From: Prosthecobacter vanneervenii
GTDB lineage: Bacteria; Verrucomicrobiota; Verrucomicrobiia; Verrucomicrobiales; Verrucomicrobiaceae
Length of the DNA: 64,000 bases
Direction of reading: 5' to 3'
NCBI RefSeq assembly: GCF_014203095.1
Contig: NZ_JACHIG010000001.1
Coordinates: forward strand, 124,001 to 188,000
Shown here: piece by piece, positions 34,630 through 45,057 of the stretch
Position numbering within the stretch: position 1 is the stretch's first letter
Layout: the number at the start of each line of letters is the position of its first letter
Notes under the pieces: model-generated
The model's database searches: none
What the model saw: only the letters and a program-made list of their open reading frames with translations
Told to the model about the DNA's origin: nothing
Translations under genes and position numbers: made by a program

Positions 34630-36660
34630 TTACGCACTCTCTCCCGCCTTCGGCTCACGCACCACCCTGTCCACGGCGTGCTTGGTGATGATGTTCCCCT
34701 GGGACTCGCGGCCTTTGACGGCGATGGAGTTGAAGGGGAATTTGATGGAGAGATTTCGCAGATAGAGCGCGGGCTTGAGGTGGACGACGACCGTCTGGGC
34801 GTTGGATTCCTCCTCGGTCTCGTGCCGCATGAAGTAGAGCACGCTGGTGCCGGGTGTGCCTTTGGTGAGCACGTATTCCTTGTCGCGGGTGAAGCCGCCG
34901 ATGCGGAAGCGCTTGGCCATGAGGCAGCCCTGGCGGCCGTCGCGGTAGATGAGAGTGTACACCGCTGCGTCGTCCTTTTTGAGGAGGTTCACATAGTGCG
35001 GGTTCTTGCCCACAAAGAACTTCGGCGCGGCCTTCGTCACGCTCATGGTGCCTTCCTTGGTGAAGAAGATCACGTCGTCGAGCGGCGAGCACTTGCAGAT
35101 GGGTTCGCCTTCGCGCTTGAGGCTGGTGCCGGCAAAGCCGTCCTTGGCATTGAGGTAGAGCGTCTCTCCCTGGATGATGACCTCGGCGGCGGCCACGCGG
35201 TCAAAGCTGCTGATCACCGTCTTGCGCTCGCGGCCTGCACCATAGGTTTTCTTGAGCTCTTCAAAGTGGCGGATGGTGTACTTGGTCAGGCCTTTGAGGA
35301 ATTTCTCCGCCTGCTCGATCTCCTCCTCCAGCTCGCGGATGTGTTCGTCAGCCTCGAAGCTGTTGAATTTGGAGATGCGCTTGATCTTGATCTCGGTCAG
35401 GCGCGCCACGTCGTCGTCGGTGACCGGGCGTTTGAGCACGCTCAGGTGCGGCTCCAGGCCTTTCCAGATGGCCTTCATCACGGCCTCCCAGGTCTCGGCT
35501 TCTTCGATGCGGCGGTAGATGCGGTTTTCGATGAAGATCTTTTCCAGCGAGCTGAAGTGCCACTTCTCATTGAGCTCTCCCAGCAGGATCTCCAGCTCCT
35601 GGCCGAGGATCTTCTTGGTGTTTTCCGCGCTGGCCTTGAGTAGCTCGTTGACGTTGATGAAGCGCGGCTTGTCGTCCTGAATGACAACGGCATTGGGGGC
35701 GATGGACACCTCGCAGTCGGTGAAGGCGTACAGCGCCTGCATCGTTTGGTCGGGGTCGGTGCCTGCGGGCAGGTGCACCACGATCTCCACCTTCTCGGCG
35801 GTGTTGTCGTCCACGCGGGCGATCTTGATCTTGCCCTTGTCGTTTGCGGCCACGATGCTGTCCATCACGCCGCCGGTGGTGGTGCCGTAGGGGATCTCGG
35901 TGATCACCAGCGTGTTCTTCTTGGGGCCTTCCTCGATCTTGGCGCGCACGCGGATGCGGCCGCCGCGCAGGCCGCCGTTGTAGTCGCTGGCGTCCATGAT
36001 GCCGCCGGTGGCAAAGTCGGGCTTCAGGTCCACCTCTTCGCCACGCAGTGCGGCGATGCTGGCATCGCACAGCTCAATGAAGTTGTGCGGCAGGATGCGG
36101 CAGGAAAGACCCACGGCGATGCCTTCCACGCCCTGCGCGAGCAGCAGCGGGAACTTCACCGGCAGGGTCACGGGCTCCTTGTTGCGGCCGTCATAGGAGG
36201 CCACCCACTCTGTGACCTTGGGGCTGTAAACGACGTCCAAGGCAAACTTGGACAGGCGCGCTTCGATGTATCGCGGCGCGGCGGCGTTGTCTCCCGTGAG
36301 GGTGTTGCCCCAGTTTCCCTGCGTGTCGATGAGCAGCTCCTTCTGGCCCAGCTGCACCATGGCGTCGCCTATGGAGGCGTCGCCATGCGGGTGGTACTTC
36401 ATGGTGTTGCCCACCACGTTGGCCACCTTGTTGTAGCGGCCGTCTTCCAATTCGTCCAGGCTGTGGAGGATGCGGCGCTGCACGGGCTTGAGGCCGTCAT
36501 TGATGTGCGGTACGGCGCGCTCGAGGATCACGTAGCTGGCGTAATCGAGAAACCAGTCGCCATAGAGCGTGTCCACCGGCTTGTGCTCCACCGGGGCGGC
36601 GGAAGGCAGGATGGGGGAATAGGCTTCGTCAGCGGATTTTTTGGAGGACTTTTTGGCCAC
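34630..36660 (-). CDS. DNA topoisomerase IV / gyrase subunit A-like protein
   Basis: 676 residues from a GTG start at 36660. The winged-helix breakage-reunion domain starts YGDWFLDYASYVILERAVPH, followed by the GLKPVQRRILHSLDEL, HPHGDAS and catalytic-Tyr region DNAAAPRYIEARLS (about residues 33-140). Tower and coiled-coil segments follow (ELEEEIEQAEKFLKGLTKYT). The protein is shorter than typical ParC or GyrA and appears to lack a full six-bladed C-terminal pinwheel, keeping only a reduced beta-rich part. No subunit B gene lies nearby, so parC versus gyrA is not decided. It decatenates or relaxes DNA with a B subunit. Confidence 0.88.
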   Translation of the reverse strand: MAKKSSKKSADEAYSPILPSAAPVEHKPVDTLYGDWFLDYASYVILERAVPHINDGLKPVQRRILHSLDELEDGRYNKVANVVGNTMKYHPHGDASIGDAMVQLGQKELLIDTQGNWGNTLTGDNAAAPRYIEARLSKFALDVVYSPKVTEWVASYDGRNKEPVTLPVKFPLLLAQGVEGIAVGLSCRILPHNFIELCDASIAALRGEEVDLKPDFATGGIMDASDYNGGLRGGRIRVRAKIEEGPKKNTLVITEIPYGTTTGGVMDSIVAANDKGKIKIARVDDNTAEKVEIVVHLPAGTDPDQTMQALYAFTDCEVSIAPNAVVIQDDKPRFINVNELLKASAENTKKILGQELEILLGELNEKWHFSSLEKIFIENRIYRRIEEAETWEAVMKAIWKGLEPHLSVLKRPVTDDDVARLTEIKIKRISKFNSFEADEHIRELEEEIEQAEKFLKGLTKYTIRHFEELKKTYGAGRERKTVISSFDRVAAAEVIIQGETLYLNAKDGFAGTSLKREGEPICKCSPLDDVIFFTKEGTMSVTKAAPKFFVGKNPHYVNLLKKDDAAVYTLIYRDGRQGCLMAKRFRIGGFTRDKEYVLTKGTPGTSVLYFMRHETEEESNAQTVVVHLKPALYLRNLSIKFPFNSIAVKGRESQGNIITKHAVDRVVREPKAGESA

Positions 36661-36838
36661 GGCTCAAAGAGGGGGAAAGAAACAGGGGCGCGAGGATAGA
36701 CAGTGCCAGTGGGAGTGCAAGGGCGTGAAACGTGGGGAGAGGGACAATCAGAGGGAACGCAAAAAGTTCGGACCACAGAAATTTTTTTACAATTAACTGA
36801 ATTGTCCTGAGGAGGAGTTGGCCACTTGATGCGCGATC

Positions 36839-39800
36839 TTGAAAAAATACTTATTCATGAATCGCAATATTGCTGTGTGTGGGCGTGGTCTGCGGCTGCA
36901 TTGGCTGGGGTGCGCCCTCATTTGCGGGTTGCTTCTAGTTGGTTCAGTCTCTATGGCCCTCGCAGATGGTGCCAGCCATGCCGAGACGGATGCCCTGCTG
37001 GCAGAGGCCGCCCGCCTTGCTCCGGCGGCGGAGGCGGTGGTGATGAACGTGGGCTTGGTGAATCCGGCGGATTATTCCACCAAAGGAAACTGGAGCGCCG
37101 TCATCCCCTGGACGCCGCACATCCCCACCTCGGCGGCGATGCTGCCAGACGGGCGGTTGCTCACCTTTGCCTCAAATCAGCGCACCACCTTTCCAGACGG
37201 GCCGCAGTTTACCTATGCTGCGGTGTGGGATCCGGCCACGGGGCAGTTTACCGAGATCAACAACGGCCGGCACGACATGTTCTGCGGCGGCCTCTCCTTT
37301 CTGCAGGACGGGCGGTTGCTCGTCAGCGGCGGTAATGGCATCAATGGCACCACTGCGCTGGCCAGCCTCTTTGACTGGCGCACCAATGAATGGGTGCCCG
37401 CACAGACGATGGCGGACGGCCGCTGGTATAACACCAACATCTCCCTGCCCAATGGCGAGGTGCTGACTGCAGGAGGCAATGGCGGTGCAAATGGCAATGG
37501 CACCATCGAGCAATGGAATGCCAGCAGCGGCTGGCGGCGCATGAGCGGCATCAACTGGCAGGCGGTGGCCAATCCGCCCACTGCCAATGCCATCGAGACC
37601 AACTGGCATCCTTTCTTCCTCGTGGCACCCGACGGGCGGGTGGCGCACTTTGGCCCGCATCAGTCGCTGGACTGGATCAACGCCAGCGGCACCGGCTCCC
37701 TGACCGCCGCCGGGGCCAGCATCCCCGGCACGCACTATCCCAAGCAGGGCGCGTGGGCCATGTATGCCCCTGGCAAGGTGGTGGTGGCCGGCGGCTACAC
37801 GGCCATCGATGACGGCACCATCGTCAGCAAGGCCTTCACCGTGGATCTCAATGGTGCCACGCCGGTGGTCACACCCACCGCGCCCATGGCCAATCCTCGC
37901 TCCTTTGCCAATTCGGTGATGCTGCCAAATGGCGAGGTCATGGTGGTGGGGGGAAATACCTCGGGGCAGTTCTTCAGCGATGCGGGCACCGTTTATACGC
38001 CGGAAATCTGGAACCCCACCACCGGCCAATGGCGCGGTGTGGCGGATATCTCCGTGCCACGAAACTACCACTCCCTGGCCATGCTGCTGCCGGACGGCCG
38101 CGTGTGGTCCGGCGGTGGTGGGCTTTCCGGAGATGCGCTCACGGACCACCAGGATGCACAGGTCTTCACCCCGCCGCAGCTTTTCAATGCCGACGGCACG
38201 GCCGCCGTGCGTCCGCAGATCACTGCTGCGCCGGACCGCATCGGCCCCGGCTCTGTCTTTACCGTGAATGCCAGCAATGGCGTGCAGTACTTCAGCTTCA
38301 TCAGCCTTTCCGCGCTCACCCATTCCGTCAATACCGGGCTGCGGCATGTGCGCTTCACCCACACGAGTCCGTCTGCAGGCGTGTATGCGCTCACCGCGCC
38401 CTCCAGCATCAATGTGCTGACACCGGGCTACTGGATGCTCTATGCGGTGGATGCCAATGGCGTATGGTCCGTTTCCCGCATCATTCAGGTGACGAACTCC
38501 ACGCTGCCTGTCGTCACCAATCCGGGGCAGCAGAGTGTGACTCAAAACAGCGTCGTCTCGCTGCCCATCAGTGCCAGCGCCACTGGCGGCGTGCTGAGTT
38601 ACAGTGCCACCGGACTGCCTGCGGGGCTGGGCATCGATGCCAGCAGCGGCCTCATCGCCGGTATCGTCACCGCCGAGCCAGGCACCTATCGCTGCACCGT
38701 GCTCGCCACTGCGGCAGGGCAGGTGACTTCGGTTTCGTTTAACTGGATCGTGCTGCTGCCAAACCTCGGCACCGGTCAGATGATGCGTGAGTACTGGACG
38801 GGCGTCACCGGCTCCACGGTAGCCAGCCTGACCAGCAGCGCCGCGTATCCCTCCAATCCCAATGGCCGCGACCTGATGTCCCGCTTTCAGGCACCCTCAA
38901 ACTGGGATGACAACACCGGTCAGCGCCTGCGTGGATTCCTCTACGTGCCAGTCACGGGGCAGTACAGGTTTTACATCGCCAGTGATGACCAGTCCGCGCT
39001 GCTGCTGAGCACGGATGCCAATCCCGCGAATGCTGTGCAGATCGCCACCATGCCTGCGTGGTGCCCGCCAGAGACGTTTACATGGTACCCGCAGCAGTCG
39101 GCCTCTGCGCTGATCACCTTGCAGGCCGGAAAGCGCTACTACATCGAGGCGCTGGTGAAGGACAATGTGGGGGACGATCACCTTTCCGTGGGCTGGCTCA
39201 AGCCGGGAGACAGCACCGTCTCCGTCATCGCTGGCACCTACCTCTCTCCCTACCTGCCGGTGGACAATCCAGTGGTGAGCTGGAGTTTTGAGGAGTCCGC
39301 GTGGAATGGCACCGCAGGCGAGGTGAAACCTGCCGCCAGCAGCCTCTTTGCCATCAGCGGTACTTCCAGCGGCGGGGGCAGCGTGAGCAGCCTCAATCCT
39401 GCGCTGAGCGGCAATCCCGGCACGGGAGGAAGTGCCTTGTTCAATGGCACCAGCCAGTGTGTGGTGGTGCCTTACAGCGCTTCGTTGAATCCCGGAGACT
39501 TTACCATCGCCGCGTGGGTGCGCAGCGACGCCGCACCCGGCACCGCACGCTGCATCCTGGCCTCGCGGGACGAAAGCACCGGAGTGAAAAAGGGCTATGG
39601 CCTGTGGGTCACCGCAGGCGGGCAGTGGCAGCTGCGCACTGGTACAGATGCCGCAGGCCTCAGCGGCGGTAGTGTGATTGCGGGGCAGTGGACGCATGTG
39701 GCGGCCAGCTTTCGCACCACAAGCGTGAATGGCAGCACGCGCACCGGTTTGCGCAGGATTTACCTCAACGGCCAGCTCGTGGCAGAAGATACCAGCACCT

Positions 39801-42800
39801 ATGTGCCCAATGCTGTGCAGCCGCTTGTCATCGGCGCGGCGGACAGTCCGGGCACGGCTTTCTTTGCCGGTGCAGTGGATGAGGTGGCGCTCTATCAGGC
39901 TCCGCTCTCCCAGCCGGACATCCTCACTCTGCGGGATCTGCGCCACGCCACCACCGTCACCGTGGTGAACCAGCCGCCGCAGATCACCAATCCCGGCACG
40001 CAGACCTCGCTGCTCGGGGCCGTGGTGTCTCTGCCCGTCAGCGCCACCGATCCTGAAAACAACCCCGTCACTTTCAGCGCCACGGGGCTGCCCACGGGCC
40101 TCAGCATCTCCGCCAGCTCCGGCGTCATCTCCGGATCTGTCACCGCCGCAGGCACCTACGCCGTTACTATTCGTGCCAGCGACGGCCTCAGCACGCCTGC
40201 CAGCATCAGTTTCACGTGGTCGGTTGTTACGGGGCTCACGTTGCAGCCGCTTGCTGCTGCACCCAAGGCCTCCGGTGGTGCGCTCACCTTCACCGCCCAG
40301 GCGGCCAATGGCATCAATCCGCGCTACAAATGGAACTTTGGCGATGGCACCCCTGAGACCGCCTGGCTCACGACCGCCAGCGTCTCACATACCTACACCG
40401 CACCGGGCCGTTACCTCGTCACTCTCACGGCTACAGATGACACGGGCGTCACCATCACCAGCACCTTTTACCAGGCGGTATACGCAGCCCTCACAGCCAA
40501 AAAGCCCGCCGTCTCCAGCAGCATCGTGTATGAGCATCCTGCCACAGGAAATGATCGTGTGTGGTGCGTGAATCCGGACAACAACAGCGTCAGTGCCTTT
40601 GATGTCGTTACACGCACACGCTACGCGGAGATCACCGTGGGCGGCTCCCCGCGCAGTCTCGCGCTCGCGCCCGATGGCAGGCTGTGGGTCACGAATGCGG
40701 ATGCAGGCACCCTTAGCATCATCAATACCGCGAGCCGTGCGGTCGTCTCCACCATCGCGCTCGCGTATGGCTCGCGTCCCTTTGGCATTGCCTTTGATCC
40801 CGCAGGCAGCGCCGCCTGGGTGGCTCTGGAGGCCACGGGCCGAGTGCTCAAGCTGAATCCGAGCACTGGCGCGCAGGTGGCCAGCATTGATGCCGGTGGC
40901 CCCGTGCGTCATCTTTCCATCTCAGCAGACAGCGCGCGTGTGTATGCCTCACGTTTCATCACGCCTCCAGTGCCGGGAGAAAACACCGCCACGCCGGTGC
41001 TCACGGGCACGGGCGGGCAGGTTGTCGTCATCGGCACGACCACGCTCAGCGTGCAGCGCACCATCCTGCTGGCCCCGAGCACCGCAGCAGACACCTCCAC
41101 CTCAGCACGTGGATTGCCCAACTACCTTGGTGCAGCGGTCATCTCTCCCGATGGTCTCTCCGCCTGGGTGCCCTCCAAGCAGGACAACATCCAGCGCGGC
41201 GTGCTGCGGGATGGGCTGCCGCTCAATCACGAAAACAGCGTGCGCGCCATCGCTTCGCGCCTTGATCTTACCACACAGACCGAGCACCTGCCCTCGCGCG
41301 TGGACTTTGACAACACCGGCATGCCCAGCGCTGCGGCGTATGATCCGTGGGGCATGTATGTCTTCACCGCGCTCGAAGCCGGGCGCGAGGTGGCCATCGT
41401 GGATGCATGGTCGCGCAAGGAGATCACGCGCTTTCCCGCAGGCCGTGCGCCGCAGGGCCTTGTGCTCTCGCCAGATGGTGGCACGCTCTATGTGCAGAAC
41501 TTCATGGATCGCACCGTGACCGTACATGACGTCAGTGGCATCATTCAGGGTGGAAACAACCCGCCTGTCACCGCAGCCACGCTGAACGCCATCACCACCG
41601 AGAAACTCACCGCGCAGGTGTTGCAGGGGAAGAAGCTCTTTTATGACGCGCAGGATCCGCGCCTGGCACTGCAGCAGTACATCAGCTGCGCTGTGTGTCA
41701 CAATGATGGCGGGCACGACGGCCGAGTGTGGGATCTCACCGGCTTTGGCGAAGGGCTGCGAAACACCATCACGCTGAAGGGCCATGCCAACCACGGCATG
41801 CTGCACTGGAGCGGAAACTTTGATGAAGTGCAGGATTTTGAAGGGCAGATCCGCACCCTCGCTGGCGGCACCGGATTGATGACAGATGCGCAGTTAAATA
41901 CAGGCATGCGCAGCCAGCCGCTGGGAGACCCCAAGGCAGGCGTGAGCACCGATCTGGATGCGCTGGCAGCGTATGTGAAATCTCTGACGATCAGCGGCAC
42001 CAGCCCGAACCGCACCAGCAGCGGCGCGCTGAGCACCGCCGCCACGGCGGGGCAGCAGGTCTTCCGTGCGCAAAACTGCGCCTCATGCCACAGCGGAGCG
42101 AATTTCACCAACAGTGCGCTCAATGTCTTTGCCGACATCGGCACACTCAAGCCCAGCAGTGGCAAGCGCCTCGGCGGCCCGCTCACCGGACTGGATGTGC
42201 CAACGCTGCGAGGCACCTGGGCCACTGCGCCTTATTTGCACGATGGCACGGCGGCCACGCTCGCAGACGCCATCACCGCGCATCGGGGCCTCACGCTCAC
42301 CTCCACGGATTTGACGAACCTCGTGGCCTTCGTGGGCAGCATTGACGATGCGCCCATCACTGCGCCGCTGCCTTTCACCCTGGCACTCACCACACCCGCC
42401 ACGACTGTGACCGGCACCTTCACCGTGACCGCAACCTTCAGCTCTGCCGCCACCGGCTTCACTTTGAGCGATGTTGTGGTGAGCAACGCCACCACTTCCA
42501 GCTTCAGTGGCAGCGGAACCAGATACACCTTCAGCGTCAAGCCCACTGTAGCAGGCGTTGTCACCGTGCGCGTGCCTGCCAGCGCCGCCACAGACAGCAC
42601 CAGCCTGGGAAACTCCGCCTCCAACGTGCTCAGCGTGAACTACAGCGTGCCTGACACCACACCACCGAGCGTTGTACTTTCCACATCGAGCACCAGCGTC
42701 AGCGGGCCGTTTGTCGTCACCACCACCTTCAGCGAAAACGTCACCGGATTGCTCGCCTCCGAATTCACCGTGACAAATGGCAGTGTCACCGCGCTCTCTT

Positions 42801-44761
42801 CTGCCGGAGCCGTATGGTCTGCCACTGTCACGCCAGCGGCTGCAGGCAGCGTCACCGTCAAGCTGCCCGCCGGAGTGGCTCAGGATGCCGCAGGGAATGG
42901 CAACCTGGTTTCCAATCTGCTCACCGCTAGCTACACGCCCGCCATCACCACCAATGGTCTTGTCGGGGACTACTACATCGGCAAAAACTTTGAGCAGTTC
43001 AGCTTCACACGAAATGAGGCCACGCTGGATTTCAACTGGGGCGCAGGCAGTCCGGATTCACGCATCCCGGTGAATGGTTTCAGCGTGCGCTGGCATGGCT
43101 GGATCACCCCGCGCTACACGCAGACGTACACACTCATCCCTGTGACGGATGATGGCGTGCGCCTGTGGGTGAACGGCCAGCAGGTAGTCAATGACTGGAA
43201 CAACCACGGCGCCACCTGGAACAACGGGGTGGTGGCCCTGCAGGCGGGAGTGCCCGTCAGCATCGTCATGGAGTACTATGAGGACGGTGGAGATGCCGTG
43301 GCACGCCTGCTGTGGGAAAGCCCGAGCCAGACGCGCGAGGCCATCCCGCAGAGCCTGTGGTCAGTGAACCAGCCGGGCGCTCCCGCCGCTGCAACGAATA
43401 CGGTGACGCTGTTGTCCAACACGCCCGTCACGGTTCCGCTGGGCAACAAACTCGCCACTACAGATACTGATGGAGACGGAGCCTCCGATCTTCTGGAAAC
43501 CGCGCTTGGCTCCTCGCTCACCAGCGGCATCACCACACCTGCTCAGGGGCTCAAGGTCATCACGCGCGGCAGCACCAGCGTGGATGCCACACTGCTGCGT
43601 CCCTATGGACTCGGCAGCCTGACATACACACTGGAGGTCAGCAGCGATCTCGTCACCTGGACTCCGCTCGCACTCGCGCCCATCGTGGTCGCTCAGGGCG
43701 GCGGCTGGGAGCGCGCCACTTGGTCGGACCTGCAGGCGCAGCCAGGTCAGAGCTTGGCGCGTGGTCTCGTGCGCCTGCGCGTCACTCAAAGCAGCGGCGG
43801 CACCACCACCAGCGCACCGCTGGGCTGGCAGCAGATCACTTTGAATGCAGGCACGCAGAGCTTCGGGCTCAATTTCATGAGCGACGCTCTCTTTACCGGC
43901 CTCATCAGCAGCGCCAGTGCCGCAGGCGGTGTGGTGCTCAGCGAGCAGGCTGCACTGGCCTCCGCCATGGATCCTGCGCAGTCGTACTATCTTGAAGTCC
44001 TCAGCGGCCCGCAGGCGGGGCATCGGCTAGATCTCAGCAGCATCACCGCCGGCGCATGTGCGGTCATGGCAGACTCTCCAGGCACCACGCTGCCAGTCTC
44101 TGCCTGGGGTGGACTGGCTGGAGCACGCGCCAGCCTGCGCCCGCACCGAACGCTCGGCTCGGTGCTGGTCCCTGCGCGCTACCTGGGGGCCAGCGTCCCT
44201 GCCAGCGCGGACCAGGTGCTGTTTCATACCAGCTCCGGCTACACCACCTGGTGGCTCTATGCCTCCGGTGCCTCACGTGGCTGGGTGCTCAATGGCAGCA
44301 CGCCGCCCGCCTTTGGAGATCCCCTCATCCAGCCTGGCACCGGAATCATGCTCCAGCTGGCCAGCACCGCACCCGCACCACTGCTCACCACCGGTGGCGT
44401 GCGCATGGGTCCCTTTGCCTGCCGCTTGCAGGCCGGCTACAATCTCTTCGCCAATCCCTGGCCCTTTGACACCACGCCTGCGCACTCCGGCCTCAGCACG
44501 CCCGCGTTCGTCGCCACGACCTCTCCCGCCACCGCCGATCAGCTCCAGCTATGGAAAGGTGATCTTGCTGCTGCCGCCAGCGGCTACCTCGGCTACTGGC
44601 TGCTGCAGATGCCCGGCCAGCCCGTGCCCATCTGGATCTCCACCGGAGAGGCCACACTCAACTCTCAAAACAACGCCACGCTCCTCCGCGCCGGACGCGC
44701 CACCTTCATCAAAGCCCAGTCCAAGCCCGACCGCCCTGTGTGGATCGTTCCCGCTCCGTGA
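36839..44761 (+). CDS. Giant exported kelch / PA14 / LamG / PKD / beta-propeller / cytochrome c protein
   Basis: 2,640 residues from a TTG at 36839 (ATG at 36857 also possible). A signal peptide ends near residue 43 (ALAD). Domains by position: galactose-oxidase-like kelch blades about 70-440 and a DUF1929 early-set domain about 450-560; a putative Ig domain near 565-640; PA14 about 645-800; LamG about 815-1030; a second Ig about 1045-1130; PKD about 1135-1210 (YKWNFGDGTPETAW); a YVTN-like propeller about 1230-1575; a cytochrome c region about 1590-1840 with two CxxCH haem sites, CAVCH near 1617 and CASCH near 1747; two Ig-like domains to about 2035; a second PA14 to about 2177; then a DTDGDGASD calcium-type motif and a long tail. 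It is probably a large extracellular or periplasmic redox-linked surface protein. Confidence 0.85.
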   Translation: MKKYLFMNRNIAVCGRGLRLHWLGCALICGLLLVGSVSMALADGASHAETDALLAEAARLAPAAEAVVMNVGLVNPADYSTKGNWSAVIPWTPHIPTSAAMLPDGRLLTFASNQRTTFPDGPQFTYAAVWDPATGQFTEINNGRHDMFCGGLSFLQDGRLLVSGGNGINGTTALASLFDWRTNEWVPAQTMADGRWYNTNISLPNGEVLTAGGNGGANGNGTIEQWNASSGWRRMSGINWQAVANPPTANAIETNWHPFFLVAPDGRVAHFGPHQSLDWINASGTGSLTAAGASIPGTHYPKQGAWAMYAPGKVVVAGGYTAIDDGTIVSKAFTVDLNGATPVVTPTAPMANPRSFANSVMLPNGEVMVVGGNTSGQFFSDAGTVYTPEIWNPTTGQWRGVADISVPRNYHSLAMLLPDGRVWSGGGGLSGDALTDHQDAQVFTPPQLFNADGTAAVRPQITAAPDRIGPGSVFTVNASNGVQYFSFISLSALTHSVNTGLRHVRFTHTSPSAGVYALTAPSSINVLTPGYWMLYAVDANGVWSVSRIIQVTNSTLPVVTNPGQQSVTQNSVVSLPISASATGGVLSYSATGLPAGLGIDASSGLIAGIVTAEPGTYRCTVLATAAGQVTSVSFNWIVLLPNLGTGQMMREYWTGVTGSTVASLTSSAAYPSNPNGRDLMSRFQAPSNWDDNTGQRLRGFLYVPVTGQYRFYIASDDQSALLLSTDANPANAVQIATMPAWCPPETFTWYPQQSASALITLQAGKRYYIEALVKDNVGDDHLSVGWLKPGDSTVSVIAGTYLSPYLPVDNPVVSWSFEESAWNGTAGEVKPAASSLFAISGTSSGGGSVSSLNPALSGNPGTGGSALFNGTSQCVVVPYSASLNPGDFTIAAWVRSDAAPGTARCILASRDESTGVKKGYGLWVTAGGQWQLRTGTDAAGLSGGSVIAGQWTHVAASFRTTSVNGSTRTGLRRIYLNGQLVAEDTSTYVPNAVQPLVIGAADSPGTAFFAGAVDEVALYQAPLSQPDILTLRDLRHATTVTVVNQPPQITNPGTQTSLLGAVVSLPVSATDPENNPVTFSATGLPTGLSISASSGVISGSVTAAGTYAVTIRASDGLSTPASISFTWSVVTGLTLQPLAAAPKASGGALTFTAQAANGINPRYKWNFGDGTPETAWLTTASVSHTYTAPGRYLVTLTATDDTGVTITSTFYQAVYAALTAKKPAVSSSIVYEHPATGNDRVWCVNPDNNSVSAFDVVTRTRYAEITVGGSPRSLALAPDGRLWVTNADAGTLSIINTASRAVVSTIALAYGSRPFGIAFDPAGSAAWVALEATGRVLKLNPSTGAQVASIDAGGPVRHLSISADSARVYASRFITPPVPGENTATPVLTGTGGQVVVIGTTTLSVQRTILLAPSTAADTSTSARGLPNYLGAAVISPDGLSAWVPSKQDNIQRGVLRDGLPLNHENSVRAIASRLDLTTQTEHLPSRVDFDNTGMPSAAAYDPWGMYVFTALEAGREVAIVDAWSRKEITRFPAGRAPQGLVLSPDGGTLYVQNFMDRTVTVHDVSGIIQGGNNPPVTAATLNAITTEKLTAQVLQGKKLFYDAQDPRLALQQYISCAVCHNDGGHDGRVWDLTGFGEGLRNTITLKGHANHGMLHWSGNFDEVQDFEGQIRTLAGGTGLMTDAQLNTGMRSQPLGDPKAGVSTDLDALAAYVKSLTISGTSPNRTSSGALSTAATAGQQVFRAQNCASCHSGANFTNSALNVFADIGTLKPSSGKRLGGPLTGLDVPTLRGTWATAPYLHDGTAATLADAITAHRGLTLTSTDLTNLVAFVGSIDDAPITAPLPFTLALTTPATTVTGTFTVTATFSSAATGFTLSDVVVSNATTSSFSGSGTRYTFSVKPTVAGVVTVRVPASAATDSTSLGNSASNVLSVNYSVPDTTPPSVVLSTSSTSVSGPFVVTTTFSENVTGLLASEFTVTNGSVTALSSAGAVWSATVTPAAAGSVTVKLPAGVAQDAAGNGNLVSNLLTASYTPAITTNGLVGDYYIGKNFEQFSFTRNEATLDFNWGAGSPDSRIPVNGFSVRWHGWITPRYTQTYTLIPVTDDGVRLWVNGQQVVNDWNNHGATWNNGVVALQAGVPVSIVMEYYEDGGDAVARLLWESPSQTREAIPQSLWSVNQPGAPAAATNTVTLLSNTPVTVPLGNKLATTDTDGDGASDLLETALGSSLTSGITTPAQGLKVITRGSTSVDATLLRPYGLGSLTYTLEVSSDLVTWTPLALAPIVVAQGGGWERATWSDLQAQPGQSLARGLVRLRVTQSSGGTTTSAPLGWQQITLNAGTQSFGLNFMSDALFTGLISSASAAGGVVLSEQAALASAMDPAQSYYLEVLSGPQAGHRLDLSSITAGACAVMADSPGTTLPVSAWGGLAGARASLRPHRTLGSVLVPARYLGASVPASADQVLFHTSSGYTTWWLYASGASRGWVLNGSTPPAFGDPLIQPGTGIMLQLASTAPAPLLTTGGVRMGPFACRLQAGYNLFANPWPFDTTPAHSGLSTPAFVATTSPATADQLQLWKGDLAAAASGYLGYWLLQMPGQPVPIWISTGEATLNSQNNATLLRAGRATFIKAQSKPDRPVWIVPAP

Positions 44762-44776
44762 GTGCAGGGCAGCGTT

Positions 44777-45033
44777 ATTTGGAACCGAAGCGAAATGGAG
44801 ATAGACAGCCTCAGGCTGCCCCGAAGGAGTGAGCGATAGCGAATCAATGCGGCTGCGCAGCGAAGAATGAGCGCAGCTGCCGCTTTCGAGCGTTTCGTGG
44901 CCTTCGAATGCACACCGCGCCTGCGCATGCCAGCATGCTCCCGCCTTCGGGGACTGGGGGCTTGCGCATATTCACCCGTCCCGTCGAAAGCGGTAGCTGC
45001 GTTCGTGCCTCACTCCGCAACCGTACTCCACAT
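44777..45033 (+). repeat. ATTTGGA element unit A
   Basis: Starts 16 bases after the stop of the giant gene with ATTTGGAACCGAAGCGAAATG and ends in a slightly degraded CCGTACTCCACAT. The interior matches the copies at 10033 and 34500. Confidence 0.7.
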
Positions 45034-45057
45034 CCTACTGCGCGAGCACGAGGGCAA

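Noticed and set aside
36826-37335. 169-codon plus-strand frame at the start of the giant kelch gene
   Set aside because: It has the better ribosome site but encodes a low-complexity, Arg/Gly-rich product overlapping the kelch domain; it is kept only as a question about the start.
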